Source of the DNA: Pollutimonas thiosulfatoxidans
GTDB taxonomy: Bacteria; Pseudomonadota; Gammaproteobacteria; Burkholderiales; Burkholderiaceae_B
DNA: 64,000 nt
Direction: 5' to 3'
Assembly: GCF_004022565.1 (NCBI RefSeq)
Contig: NZ_CP022987.1
Span: forward strand, 2,108,001-2,172,000
The position numbers were made by a program, and so were the translations under genes. Shown in pieces: positions 16,512-25,597 of the stretch. The notes below the pieces were generated by a model that was given only the letters and a program-made list of their open reading frames with translations, was not told the origin of the DNA and searched no databases. Within the stretch, counting starts at the first letter, position 1, and each line of letters begins with the position of its first letter.

Positions 16512-17374
16512 GCCACACCGCAGAACGCAGCAGCAAACCCTTCGCGCTGTCCACGCGGGCCAAACTGGGACTGGTTCTTGTGGTGGCCTACGCCCTGTTT
16601 GCCTCAACGCAGCTGGGTTTCTCGTGGGAACGCTTCGAGGCCGGCATGGGCCACGGCGCCAGGTTCCTGTCGCGCATGTTTCCACCCAGCCTCGAACGGC
16701 TGGACGTGCTGTGGAAAGGCATCGCCGAAAGCCTGGAGATCGCCGTGCTCTCCACCACGCTGGGCATACTGCTGGCCTTGCCCATCAGCCTGCTGGGCGC
16801 ACGCAATTTGATGCCGGTATGGGCCTCCTGGCCCGCGCGCGCCATCGTCTCGCTTTGCCGCTCGCTGCACCCGGTCATCGTGGCCATCCTGTTCGTCAAG
16901 GCCGTGGGCTTCGGCGCATTGGCGGGGGTATTGGCGCTTACGGTCGCCTCCATCGGCTTCATCGGCAAGCTGTTTACCGAATCCATCGAAGAGATCTCCC
17001 TCAAGCAGGTCGAAGCCGTGCGCGCAACGGGCGCATCCTTTGCCAATGTCATTATCTTTGCCGTCATGCCGCAGGTCTTTGCGCGTTTCGTGGGCTTCTC
17101 CACCTATCAGCTTGACTCCAACCTGCGCAACTCCACCATGGTCGGCATCGTGGGGGCAGGCGGCATCGGGGGCACCTTGTTCTCGGCCTTCCAGCGCTTC
17201 GACTACGATTTCGTCTGCACCATTTTGCTGACCATCATCGCGATCATCATGCTGGGCGAGTTGCTGGCCGGCGTCGTACGGTCCATTTTGCTGGACAACG
17301 TCAGCCCCATGGCCTTGTTCAGGAAGAAGGCCCATAAATCCAGCGTGCCGGCCCCGATCGAGGACGACGGATGA
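16499..17374 (+). CDS. phnE: Phosphonate-type ABC transporter permease, first copy
   Basis: 291 residues from the TTG at 16499, preceded by a G-rich GGGGGT. The frame stays open far upstream, but that part is the shadow of phnC. No better ATG exists before the first membrane helix. The permease motif ISLKQVEAVRATGASFANVI (EAA-like loop that contacts PhnC), STMVGIVGAGGIGGTLF and several hydrophobic helices identify PhnE. Its stop overlaps the start of the second phnE as ATGA. Confidence 0.88.
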   Translation: MAAVGHTAERSSKPFALSTRAKLGLVLVVAYALFASTQLGFSWERFEAGMGHGARFLSRMFPPSLERLDVLWKGIAESLEIAVLSTTLGILLALPISLLGARNLMPVWASWPARAIVSLCRSLHPVIVAILFVKAVGFGALAGVLALTVASIGFIGKLFTESIEEISLKQVEAVRATGASFANVIIFAVMPQVFARFVGFSTYQLDSNLRNSTMVGIVGAGGIGGTLFSAFQRFDYDFVCTILLTIIAIIMLGELLAGVVRSILLDNVSPMALFRKKAHKSSVPAPIEDDG

Positions 17375-18189
17375 ACGACGCCACGCAAACCGCCGGGCCT
17401 GCCCCACGTCAGTGGCTGCGATACACCGCCGGGCAGCGTTTGCTGCGCTTTGCGCTGTACCTGATTTTCGTGCTGGCTATTGTGCAGTCGCTGCGCAGCA
17501 TCGATGTCATTCCCGAGTTCCTCTACGACGCCCCCACACAGATGGCCGACCTGCTGCATCGCATGTGGCCAGTCTCGTGGCAGAGCTTCCCGGGCACCAT
17601 ACAGCGCGCTCTCATTGAAACACTGCACATGGCCACGCTGGGTACCATACTGGCGGTCATCATGGCCGTACCGGTGGGCCTGGCTGCGGCCAACAACCTG
17701 GTACCGAACAAGACCATCAATTTCCTGGCGCGGCTTATCCTGGTTTCCAGCCGCTCCATTAACTCACTGGTCTGGGCCTTGCTGTTTATTGCCATTTTCG
17801 GCCCTGGGGCCCTGGCTGGCACAATTGCCATCGCGTTCCGCTCTATCGGCTTCATCGGCAAACTGCTGGGCGAGGCCATCGAAGACGCGCAACCGGGGCC
17901 TATCGAAGCACTAACCGCCACCGGCGCCCGTACCGGGTCCATCATCGGCTATGGCTATTGGCCGCAAATACGCCCGGCGTTCTGGTCTATTGTGTTGCTG
18001 CGCTGGGACATCAATGTGCGCGAATCAGCCGTGCTGGGCCTGGTCGGCGCCGGCGGCATCGGCATGGCGCTGAACAGCGCCATGGACCTATTCCAATGGG
18101 ACAAGGTCTCCCTGATACTGGTCCTGATCTTCAGTATCGTCGTGGTCGCTGAGGTTCTCATTACGCGGGCGCGCAAAAGCCTGCTTTAA
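17371..18189 (+). CDS. phnE: Phosphonate-type ABC transporter permease, second copy
   Basis: 272 residues and about six membrane helices. The loop PGPIEALTATGARTGSIIGY, followed by RESAVLGLVGAGGIGMAL, parallels the first permease. The two probably form a heterodimeric channel, as in other systems with two phnE genes. It is the last gene of the operon and converges on ftsY, with a hairpin between them. Confidence 0.92.
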   Translation: MNDATQTAGPAPRQWLRYTAGQRLLRFALYLIFVLAIVQSLRSIDVIPEFLYDAPTQMADLLHRMWPVSWQSFPGTIQRALIETLHMATLGTILAVIMAVPVGLAAANNLVPNKTINFLARLILVSSRSINSLVWALLFIAIFGPGALAGTIAIAFRSIGFIGKLLGEAIEDAQPGPIEALTATGARTGSIIGYGYWPQIRPAFWSIVLLRWDINVRESAVLGLVGAGGIGMALNSAMDLFQWDKVSLILVLIFSIVVVAEVLITRARKSLL

Positions 18190-18221
18190 AAAAGGCCGCG
18201 CCGCACTGGCGACACGGCGCG
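18188..18221 (-). terminator. Terminator of ftsY (between phnE and ftsY)
   Basis: Read on the minus strand, CGCGCCG and CGGCGCG (18221-18215 and 18203-18197) form a stem followed by GCC and a T run (18193-18188). For the convergent phnE transcript the same hairpin lacks a good T tract. Confidence 0.65.
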
Positions 18222-18238
18222 CATGGCTGCGAAGCCGA

Positions 18239-19396
18239 TTAATCGCCCAGCAATGCCGCCGCGAATTCGCGCGCCACGAAGGGCTGCAAGTCGTGCAAGC
18301 CTTCGCCCACACCTATCCAGTACACCGGCACGGGCCGCACGCCTTGGCTGCCGGCTGCTACCGCGGCCAGCGTACCGCCCTTGGCCGTGCCATCCAGCTT
18401 GGTGACAACCAGACCGGTCAGGTTAATGGCTGCATCGAAAGCTCGGATTTGCGCAATGGCGTTCTGCCCGGTGTTGCCGTCGATAACCAGCAGCACCTCG
18501 TGGGGCGCCGCGCCATCGGCTTTGCCGATGACCCGCTTGATCTTCTTGAGCTCTTCCATCAGATGCAACTGCGTAGGAAGGCGTCCGGCCGTGTCTATCA
18601 TGACCACGCCGGCCTCTCGCGCACGTCCGGCATTGACGGCGTCAAAGGCCACAGCAGCGGGATCGCCACCCTCTTGCGCAATCACCGTTACGTTATTGCG
18701 CGCACCCCATTCCATCAGTTGCTCGCGCGCAGCGGCGCGGAAGGTGTCTCCGGCCGCAAGCAATACCCGCGTGCCCTGCGCCTGGAAGTGATAGGCCAGC
18801 TTGCCGATAGAGGTGGTCTTGCCCGCGCCGTTGACGCCGGCAATCATCACAACCATGGGGGCCACGGTGCCCAAGGGGAACGGTTTCTCGAGCGGCGCCA
18901 GGTGCTCGGCCAGGATGTCGCGCAAGGCGGTTTTGACCTGGGCGGCGTCGTCCAGCCGCTCTTTGCGCACACGGGCGCGTAGCGCCGTCAGCAGTTTCTC
19001 TGTAGCCTCCATGCCCGCATCCGCCATGATCAGGGCTGTCTCGAGCTCTTCGAACAAGGCCTCGTCGACCTTCACGCCCACGAACAGGCCGCCGATATTC
19101 TGGCCGGTGCGCGACAAGCCTTTTTTCAGGCGCGTCAGCCACGACCCCTTCTCTTTCTCGACCGTAGCGGCTTCAGGCACGGCTAGTGGCTGGGTTTCCG
19201 GCATCGCGACAGTGACGGCATCGGGCGCCCCAGGCACCGTCTGAACATCTGCCACGGGCATCTCTTGCTGAAGTGCCTCTGGCTCGAGCGTGCCGGGATC
19301 CATAGCGTCGGGCCCGGGCTGTGCCGGCTGTTGTGTCTCAGGCGACGGACCTTTGGCTTCTGGCGGCGGCGCCTTTCTTTTAAAAATACTGAACAT
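18239..19396 (-). CDS. ftsY: Signal recognition particle receptor FtsY
   Basis: 385 residues from the ATG at 19396 (MFSIFKRKAPPPEAKG); the open frame upstream to 19540 overlaps the divergent rsmD and is not coding. A proline/glutamate-rich acidic A domain (~residues 8-110) precedes the helical N domain and the GTPase: GVNGAGKTTSIGKL, GDTFRAAAREQL, DTAGRLPTQ, TKLDGTAKGG. FtsY binds the SRP-ribosome complex at the membrane and hands proteins to SecYEG. It is divergent from rsmD with 56 bases between starts. Confidence 0.96.
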   Translation of the reverse strand: MFSIFKRKAPPPEAKGPSPETQQPAQPGPDAMDPGTLEPEALQQEMPVADVQTVPGAPDAVTVAMPETQPLAVPEAATVEKEKGSWLTRLKKGLSRTGQNIGGLFVGVKVDEALFEELETALIMADAGMEATEKLLTALRARVRKERLDDAAQVKTALRDILAEHLAPLEKPFPLGTVAPMVVMIAGVNGAGKTTSIGKLAYHFQAQGTRVLLAAGDTFRAAAREQLMEWGARNNVTVIAQEGGDPAAVAFDAVNAGRAREAGVVMIDTAGRLPTQLHLMEELKKIKRVIGKADGAAPHEVLLVIDGNTGQNAIAQIRAFDAAINLTGLVVTKLDGTAKGGTLAAVAAGSQGVRPVPVYWIGVGEGLHDLQPFVAREFAAALLGD

Positions 19397-19452
19397 ACGT
19401 TTTACACTACCCGATAGAGTTGGAATCCAACACAACAAATTCCTGGTCGCAC

Positions 19453-20043
19453 ATGAAGAAGCATGCAGTACGTATTGTAGGCGGTGATTACCGCAAAACA
19501 CCCATACCCGTCGTCGACGCCCCAGGGCTGCGGCCAACACCGGACCGCGTGCGCGAGACCCTATTTAACTGGCTGTCGCACTTCTGGTCAGGCGACTTCA
19601 GCAAGAAACGGGTACTGGACCTGTTCGCGGGAACCGGTGCGCTGGGGTTCGAGGCCGCCTCGCGCGGGGTGGCTCACGTCCAGATGGTCGAGACCCACCC
19701 CGCAGCCGTGACGGCCCTGCGCAATTTGCGCAGCAAGCTCAAGACCAACAATGTTCGCATCCATGCGGGTGATGCCAGCACGGTGCTGCAGCGTGTGGAG
19801 CCTGCCAGTTTCGATCTGGTGATGCTGGACCCGCCCTTCGACCAGGCATGGGTGGACAAGCTCTGGCAGAAGGTAGGAGCGGTACTTGCCCCGGATGGCC
19901 TGTTGTATATTGAAGCCGAAACGGCTGTTGTTCCGCCCGAGGCATTCGAAATATTGCGGCAATCGCGAGCCGGCAGTGTGCACTTTCAGCTGCTGGGATT
20001 TGCTGCGGCGCAAAAAACAGTCAATAATCCCGAATCAATCTGA
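19453..20043 (+). CDS. rsmD: 16S rRNA (guanine(966)-N(2))-methyltransferase RsmD
   Basis: 196 residues from the ATG at 19453 (MKKHAVRIVGGDYRKT); a TTG at 19420 in the same frame is an alternative. The opening RIVGG.YR, the SAM loop VLDLFAGTGALGFEAASRG and the catalytic DPPF (in FDLVMLDPPFDQAW) identify RsmD. It methylates G966 of 16S rRNA during small-subunit assembly. It lies upstream of coaD, an arrangement common to many Proteobacteria. Confidence 0.94.
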   Translation: MKKHAVRIVGGDYRKTPIPVVDAPGLRPTPDRVRETLFNWLSHFWSGDFSKKRVLDLFAGTGALGFEAASRGVAHVQMVETHPAAVTALRNLRSKLKTNNVRIHAGDASTVLQRVEPASFDLVMLDPPFDQAWVDKLWQKVGAVLAPDGLLYIEAETAVVPPEAFEILRQSRAGSVHFQLLGFAAAQKTVNNPESI

Positions 20044-20116
20044 AATCGCATGACGACCGGGCGCTGGCCCGGCACTGCCAACCGGCGCTCAACCTCTTGG
20101 AAACTTCGGAATTTGC

Positions 20117-20629
20117 ATGATTACTGCAGTCTATCCCGGAACATTCGACCCGCTGACCCGCGGCCATGAAGACCTGGTTCGCCGCGCTGCTGGTTTGTTC
20201 GACCGTGTGGTGGTGGGGGTCGCCCACAGCCGCAACAAAAGCCCCTTCTTTTCCGTGGCGGAACGCGTGGAAATTGCACGCGAGGTGCTGGGCCATTACC
20301 CCAATGTCGAGGTCAAGAGCTTTGCCGGCCTGCTGAAGGACTTCGTCCGCGAGCAAGAGGGCCGTGTCATCGTGCGCGGGCTGCGAGCCGTATCTGATTT
20401 CGAATACGAATTCCAGATGGCCGGCATGAACCGCCACCTGCTGCCCGAAGTCGAAACCTTGTTCATGACACCATCGGACCAATACCAGTTTATTTCGGGC
20501 ACCATCGTGCGCGAAATTGCCATACTGGGCGGCGACGTCAGCAAGTTCGTGTTTCCTTCGGTCGAGCGCTGGTTACATAGCAAGGCTAAAACCCGCCGCG
20601 ACGAACAAGACCACGAAGAACAAGGGTAA
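20117..20629 (+). CDS. coaD: Phosphopantetheine adenylyltransferase
   Basis: 170 residues. The nucleotidyltransferase motif YPGTFDPLTRGHEDLV at the N-terminus (T/HxGH type) and QFISGTIVREIAILGGDV near residue 125 are canonical. It adenylates 4'-phosphopantetheine to dephospho-CoA, the penultimate step of CoA synthesis. It is 73 bases after rsmD on the same strand and followed by the ferredoxin gene. Confidence 0.97.
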   Translation: MITAVYPGTFDPLTRGHEDLVRRAAGLFDRVVVGVAHSRNKSPFFSVAERVEIAREVLGHYPNVEVKSFAGLLKDFVREQEGRVIVRGLRAVSDFEYEFQMAGMNRHLLPEVETLFMTPSDQYQFISGTIVREIAILGGDVSKFVFPSVERWLHSKAKTRRDEQDHEEQG

Positions 20630-20676
20630 TGCGGTCCGCCGCAGCTGACTGAACTACACTAGGCAAGGCGAACTGC

Positions 20677-20702
20677 ACCGCGCAGGGCGCCTGGTCTTTT
20701 TT
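20677..20702 (+). terminator. Possible terminator after coaD
   Basis: An imperfect G+C-rich stem (ACCGCGC against GCGCCTGGT, with a small bulge) runs into a six-base T tract. The ferredoxin gene then needs its own promoter or read-through. Confidence 0.45.
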
Positions 20703-20729
20703 ATCAGTTAGCTTTTGCAGGAATCAATC

Positions 20730-20981
20730 ATGGCGCTGCGTATTACCGACGAATGCATCAACTGCGATGTCTGCGAGCCGCAATGCCCCAACCACGCCAT
20801 CACCATGGGGCTGGAGATCTACGAGATCGAGCCTTCCTTGTGCACCGAGTGCGTGGGGCATTTCGACGAACCGCAATGCCAGGTCGTCTGTCCGGTCGAA
20901 TGCATCGTCTTCGATCTGGACCACGAGGAAGACCACGACATGCTGTTGGCCAAGTACCAGCACATTACGGCAACGACTTAA
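20730..20981 (+). CDS. YfhL-type ferredoxin with two 4Fe-4S clusters
   Basis: 83 residues from the ATG at 20730, behind CAGGA. The first cluster motif is CINCDVCEPQCPN, the second CTECVGHFDEPQCQVVCP with the enlarged spacing typical of YfhL/Alvin-type ferredoxins. It is a small cytoplasmic electron carrier; the partner enzyme is unknown. Location beside coaD and rsmD is common in this group of bacteria and does not reveal its role. Confidence 0.92.
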   Translation: MALRITDECINCDVCEPQCPNHAITMGLEIYEIEPSLCTECVGHFDEPQCQVVCPVECIVFDLDHEEDHDMLLAKYQHITATT

Positions 20982-20997
20982 GGGCCCCGCCCCAGCC

Positions 20998-21387
20998 TCA
21001 CAGCGCGGGCCACAGCACCCTGCCTGCTTCGGGATGCACCTTGACCAGCCGGCATGGCTGCTCAAGGAACTTCGCGAACCAGGCCGCCGCCAAGTCGCCT
21101 TCGTCGACCACATCGACACTTTGGCTGCCCACTTTGGCAACACCACGTACGCTATCGTCGTCCTCGATGACGTCCAGCGGAATGTCCAGGCGCAACATGC
21201 CGGGCGCGCGCAGGACCAGATATCCCAGGTTCACTTCCACCGCAACCTCGGCAAGTCGGGGGCATTTGCCGGTGCCCAGCCAATTGGACGCCGCGTCTAC
21301 AACCAGCCAACGCTTGTCATAGCCTGCCGCTGAAGGTTTGGCCGTGCCGCCGCATCCGGCAACGGGAAAATACAAAGGTGTAGTCAT
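20998..21387 (-). CDS. Stand-alone MOSC N-terminal (beta-barrel) domain protein
   Basis: 129 residues. The pattern YFPVAGCGGT, AGYDKRWLVVDAASNWLGTG, PRLAEVAVE, LVLRAPGM and DLAAAWFAKFLEQPCRLVKV follows the N-terminal beta-barrel domain of MOSC proteins (the KSxxG / DRrWmlvD / Wfs.fLg blocks). The catalytic MOSC domain that normally follows, with its conserved cysteine, is absent: the stop is followed at once by the convergent ferredoxin gene. Its start overlaps the asmA-like stop as ATGA. Either a genuine single-domain protein or an old truncation; function unknown. Confidence 0.7.
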   Translation of the reverse strand: MTTPLYFPVAGCGGTAKPSAAGYDKRWLVVDAASNWLGTGKCPRLAEVAVEVNLGYLVLRAPGMLRLDIPLDVIEDDDSVRGVAKVGSQSVDVVDEGDLAAAWFAKFLEQPCRLVKVHPEAGRVLWPAL

Positions 21388-24014
21388 TGTCCTAGTAGTC
21401 CTTTTAAGGCCTCGCCTATGCTTTTTACGGGGTCCACGGGTTTTTTAGGCGGCTCCTGGCCGGGTGCCGGTGCGAGCTCGGCCGGCGGCTTGCCGATCTG
21501 GCTGGAAAGCAGGTCCAGCAGGCCGCCTTGCACCGCCTCTTTTACCGCCTTGCTGCCCACCTCTTTCCACTGAACCTGGTAGCCTAAATGATCAAAGGGA
21601 CCGGATACCCGTACTGGCACCGTGACGTTGCGCAACTCGGCCAAACCAGCGTTGTCGCGCGCGGCGCGATCGCCTGCCACTTTGATATTGAGCATCACAT
21701 CCAGTTGATCGTTAACCAGATCCACCGACGCCGGCGTACCTTGGGTTACGCGAAGCACGGGTGCGACGAGACTCAGCTTATTGACGGTGCCTTGACCATG
21801 GTCGAAGGCCATATCGACATCCAGCGCGCTGAATGGCGTGCGCCTGTCGATGTCAAAGCGAGTGACCAGATCGGGCAGTTGCCCGCTGAACATATTGCGC
21901 ACGACAGCGTTGACCTCGCGTAGCGTCTGCGCCACGTCTATGCCACGAATTGCGCCATCACGGATCTTGCCTTGCACCGTGCCGGTCAGGCCCGCTTCCA
22001 GTGCCGGTACGGTATCGCCCTGGCTGGCCAGCTTAAGGCTGATCGTCCCCCGGCCCTCCAGACGGCGTTCGCGGGCAGCCGCCTGCAAGAAAGGCGCGAG
22101 CGATACATTGGTCAAAGCCAAGTCGCCCGTGAAGGCGTTCTGTGCATCGGCTGTAAGCGTACCGGCCAACAGCCCTTCGTAGAGATCAGCCTTGATGCCG
22201 CTGATGGTCAGCTTGCCGTCCGCCGCCAATACGTTGGCCGCGAATTTCTTGGCTTCGAGATCTTGCACCTTCAGTTCCCCGATGGCTATCTCGCCGTGGA
22301 CGTCGGCGGACTGCAGGAAGGACAGGTTGACCGTCTGGGCGGCCTTGTCCGGCGCAGCGGGCGGCGCAGTCTCTTTCGGGGCCGGTGCAGGGGGTTTCTC
22401 TTGGACGTCCTTTGCCGCGGGCGGTGCTGCTGCCGGCGGCGCAGGCGGCGGGAACAAGGTGTTGAAATCAAGCCGATCTGCTGCCAGGGTGAACTTGACC
22501 TTGGGGTCTTTCAGTTGTGTTGCGTTGACGCGGAAGTCGAGCCGGCTGCCGCTTAGCACCGCATTGATTTCACTAACCAGTTGATCTTGAACCAGGTCGG
22601 CCTGCAGGCTGCCAATAAACGGAAACTGGAAACTGCCGCCAGGCAGCGCCGCATCTTCGATCCGGATATCGCCTTTCATGGCGGACAAGCCGCCTTTCTC
22701 TTCAAAGACGTCCCACACCGCCGGTGAAGTCATGTTTACCTGCACCAATCGCGCGTTCTCTTTCAGGCCCGCATCGATAGTGAGCTGCTCGAAAGTCAGC
22801 TTGCTGGCGTTTCCGCCTATGCCTTTCATGCCCAGGGCCACTGCAAGCACGTCGTTACCTTCACCGAACTTGATGGTGCCGGATATAGGCTCGCCCTGGG
22901 CGGCATCGGGAGAAATCGCCAGGCTGGGAGCGTCGAAAGCAATATCAAACGGCTTATCGGGCAGCTTGCCGCGGGCACGATAGGCCAGCTTCTCTACCTT
23001 TAGCTGTGCCTGGCTGCGATCCATCTTCAGTTGCGGCACGGTCAGACCGATGTCCAGCCCCTCGATGGGGGTGTCGCCGCCGACGTCTCCTTGTACGATC
23101 AACTCCAGCCCACTGGCACTGACCATTTCGCTGTACGCGCTGTACGCCAGATTGCCGCGCAAGCTGACAGCCCGTGCTTGCAAGGGACCCAGCATGCCGG
23201 CAACCGTCAGGTTAAGCCGTTGAGCCGAATAGGCTTGCTCATCGGGGTTGAACTTGACGATGGCCTGAGCGTCGATATTGGCGTCGGCAACGGGGAAGTC
23301 CCCCATCAGCTTGCCCTTGAGCGCCACATCGAAGGCCTGGTTGACGGTCATGCGTCCTGTATTGACATCCAGCTTTACCACGCGAGCCGACGAGCCCGTT
23401 ATGTTGTCGTAGAGGTGGATCTCGCCATTCTTGAGATCGAGCCCGGCAATATCAATCTGCAGTTCCGCGCCGTCATCCGTTGCGCTTTTACCGGGCTCCG
23501 ACAGCGCGTCAGTGTCTTGCGGCACCGGCTGTGCCTGGGCGGATGAAACCGGCTTGAGGTTGGGCAGAGATACCGCAGCCAGCGGCGGGGCCAGAACTTC
23601 CAGCCCGGCTGAGCGCCGCTCGATAAGATCACGGAAATTGAACTGGCCATGCTGATCACGCGTGACCCATGCCTTGAAGCCGGTAACAGCCACATGGTCA
23701 ATGACCAGCCGATTGAACATCAAGGGCCAGATCGCGACCGCAAAGCGAGCGCTATCGACAGACGCAAACGTATCAGAACTGTTCCGGTTGGACAGCGACA
23801 CGTTCTCGACGGACAAGCCTATACGAGGAAACAGCGACAGCTCGATCTCGCCCTTGATGGAGAGCGTACGCTGGTACCGATCGAAGACAACTTCCTCGAG
23901 CTTGCTTTTATAGGCGTTGGGGTCGAACGTCAGGAGGAATATTGCGATACCAACCAGCGCAACGATGACCACCACGACGAGACTGAACAGCACCCGTTTC
24001 AACCAAACTTTCAT
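21384..24014 (-). CDS. AsmA-family inner-membrane/periplasmic protein
   Basis: 876 residues. One N-terminal membrane helix (residues ~7-30) is followed by a long periplasmic region. The opening FDPNAYKSKLEEVVFDRYQRTLSIKGEIELSLFPRIGLSVENVSLSN is the AsmA signature. A proline/alanine-rich linker sits near residue 530, and the conserved C-terminal AsmA region (GRGTISLKLASQGDTV, DLVNDQLDVMLNIKVAGD) precedes a proline-rich end. AsmA-like proteins are thought to support outer-membrane lipid homeostasis as bridge-like lipid carriers. It is translationally coupled to the MOSC-N gene. Confidence 0.9.
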   Translation of the reverse strand: MKVWLKRVLFSLVVVVIVALVGIAIFLLTFDPNAYKSKLEEVVFDRYQRTLSIKGEIELSLFPRIGLSVENVSLSNRNSSDTFASVDSARFAVAIWPLMFNRLVIDHVAVTGFKAWVTRDQHGQFNFRDLIERRSAGLEVLAPPLAAVSLPNLKPVSSAQAQPVPQDTDALSEPGKSATDDGAELQIDIAGLDLKNGEIHLYDNITGSSARVVKLDVNTGRMTVNQAFDVALKGKLMGDFPVADANIDAQAIVKFNPDEQAYSAQRLNLTVAGMLGPLQARAVSLRGNLAYSAYSEMVSASGLELIVQGDVGGDTPIEGLDIGLTVPQLKMDRSQAQLKVEKLAYRARGKLPDKPFDIAFDAPSLAISPDAAQGEPISGTIKFGEGNDVLAVALGMKGIGGNASKLTFEQLTIDAGLKENARLVQVNMTSPAVWDVFEEKGGLSAMKGDIRIEDAALPGGSFQFPFIGSLQADLVQDQLVSEINAVLSGSRLDFRVNATQLKDPKVKFTLAADRLDFNTLFPPPAPPAAAPPAAKDVQEKPPAPAPKETAPPAAPDKAAQTVNLSFLQSADVHGEIAIGELKVQDLEAKKFAANVLAADGKLTISGIKADLYEGLLAGTLTADAQNAFTGDLALTNVSLAPFLQAAARERRLEGRGTISLKLASQGDTVPALEAGLTGTVQGKIRDGAIRGIDVAQTLREVNAVVRNMFSGQLPDLVTRFDIDRRTPFSALDVDMAFDHGQGTVNKLSLVAPVLRVTQGTPASVDLVNDQLDVMLNIKVAGDRAARDNAGLAELRNVTVPVRVSGPFDHLGYQVQWKEVGSKAVKEAVQGGLLDLLSSQIGKPPAELAPAPGQEPPKKPVDPVKSIGEALKGLLGQ

Positions 24015-24277
24015 TTCCAGCCTCTAAAACCACGGGCGAACCCTAAGCCACATGCGGCATTCGGAATGCTAACCCATGATGACGGGACGATCGGGGAACC
24101 CGCGCCGCCTTTTTACGCACGCAATCGCAAAAAATTGCCGGGGTTGGCAGCAGGAACCTGATTTTATTACTATGGGCAATATAGAAATTGATCAAACATC
24201 GGTAGACAGATGGTACAACCCAGTACGATGTATATATGATCGCAGAATCAGCCCACCCATAACTTACAAGACGACAC

Positions 24278-25546
24278 ATGAAATTCGAAACCCTCGCCAT
24301 CCATGCCGGCTACAAGCCCGACCCGACGACCAAATCCGTTGCAGTGCCCATTTACCAGACCACGTCTTACGCCTTCGATAGCACCCAGCATGGCGCCGAT
24401 TTGTTCGACCTTAAAGTGCCGGGCAACATCTATACACGCATCATGAACCCCACGAACGCCGTGCTGGAAGAGCGCGTTGCCGCCCTGGAAGGTGGCGTTG
24501 CCGCCTTGGCTGTGGCTTCGGGCATGTCTGCCATTACGTACGCGATTCAGGCCATTGCACAGGCCGGTGACAACATTGTATCGGTCGCCAAGCTATATGG
24601 CGGCACTTACAACCTGTTCGCGCATACCTTTCCGCGCCAGGGCATCACCGTAAAGTTTGCACCGCATAACGACGTTGCCGCCCTGGAAGCCCTGATTGAC
24701 GAAAATACCAAGGCTGTCTTCTGCGAAACCATCGGCAACCCAGCCGGCAACATCGTCGATATCCAGGCCTTCGCCGACGCAGCTCACCGTCATGGCGTTC
24801 CGCTTATTGTAGACAACACGGTGGCCTCGCCGGCACTGTGCCGCCCAATAGACTACGGCGCGGACATCGTTGTGCACGCCCTGACCAAATACATGGGCGG
24901 TCATGGCACCACTATTGCAGGCGCGATTGTCGATTCGGGCAAGTTCCCCTGGGCCGAAAACAAGAAGCGCTTCCCGATGCTGAACGAGCCAGATCCGTCC
25001 TACCATGGCGTGGTCTACACCGAAGCCTTTGGCCCCGCCGCTTTCATTGGCCGCTGCCGCGTCGTACCGCTGCGCAATACCGGCGCTGCACTGTCGCCCT
25101 TCAATGCCTTCCTGATATTGCAAGGCATCGAAACGCTGTCGCTGCGCATGGAACGCCATACCGAAAACGCCATGAAGGTTGCCCAGTATCTGAAGCAGCA
25201 CCCGCAAGTATCGTGGGTGCAATATGCCGGTCTGGAAGACCATCCCGAGCATGCCCTGGCCAAAAAATATGTGGGCGGCAAACCCGCCAGCATCCTGTCG
25301 TTCGGCGTCAAGGGCGGCAGCGCTGCCGGCGCGCGCTTCATTGATGCCTTGCAACTGATTTTGCGCTTGGTCAACATAGGCGATGCAAAATCGCTGGCCT
25401 GCCACCCCGCTTCCACCACACACCGTCAGCTTAGTCCCGAAGAGCTGGCCGCCGCCGGCGTGGGCGAAGATATGGTCAGGCTTAGCGTGGGCCTGGAGCA
25501 TATTGACGACATCCTGGCCGACCTGGAACAGGCTCTTCGAGTATAG
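24278..25546 (+). CDS. metY: O-acetylhomoserine sulfhydrylase (PLP enzyme)
   Basis: 422 residues. The opening FETLAIHAGYKPDPTTKSVAVPIYQTTSY and the long insertion AENKKRFPMLNEPDPSYHGVVY place it with the O-acetylhomoserine aminocarboxypropyltransferases rather than with MetB/MetC. The PLP lysine is in VVHALTKYMGGHGT (about residue 206), and ASTTHRQLSPEELAAAGV is the conserved substrate-binding end. It makes homocysteine from O-acetylhomoserine and sulfide. The 263-base upstream gap has a weak promoter-like TGGTAC-18-TATGAT (24211-24240) but no recognised SAM or SAH riboswitch. pntAA follows after 51 bases. Confidence 0.94.
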   Translation: MKFETLAIHAGYKPDPTTKSVAVPIYQTTSYAFDSTQHGADLFDLKVPGNIYTRIMNPTNAVLEERVAALEGGVAALAVASGMSAITYAIQAIAQAGDNIVSVAKLYGGTYNLFAHTFPRQGITVKFAPHNDVAALEALIDENTKAVFCETIGNPAGNIVDIQAFADAAHRHGVPLIVDNTVASPALCRPIDYGADIVVHALTKYMGGHGTTIAGAIVDSGKFPWAENKKRFPMLNEPDPSYHGVVYTEAFGPAAFIGRCRVVPLRNTGAALSPFNAFLILQGIETLSLRMERHTENAMKVAQYLKQHPQVSWVQYAGLEDHPEHALAKKYVGGKPASILSFGVKGGSAAGARFIDALQLILRLVNIGDAKSLACHPASTTHRQLSPEELAAAGVGEDMVRLSVGLEHIDDILADLEQALRV

Positions 25547-25597
25547 TAGCTTCAAAAGCAGCATCAAAAGAAACCACAACCTAGCGGAAGAGACTAC

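Noticed and set aside
24015..24277. Riboswitch (SAM or SAH) upstream of metY
   Set aside because: No conserved core or convincing paired elements could be recognised by eye; only a weak promoter-like pair was seen.
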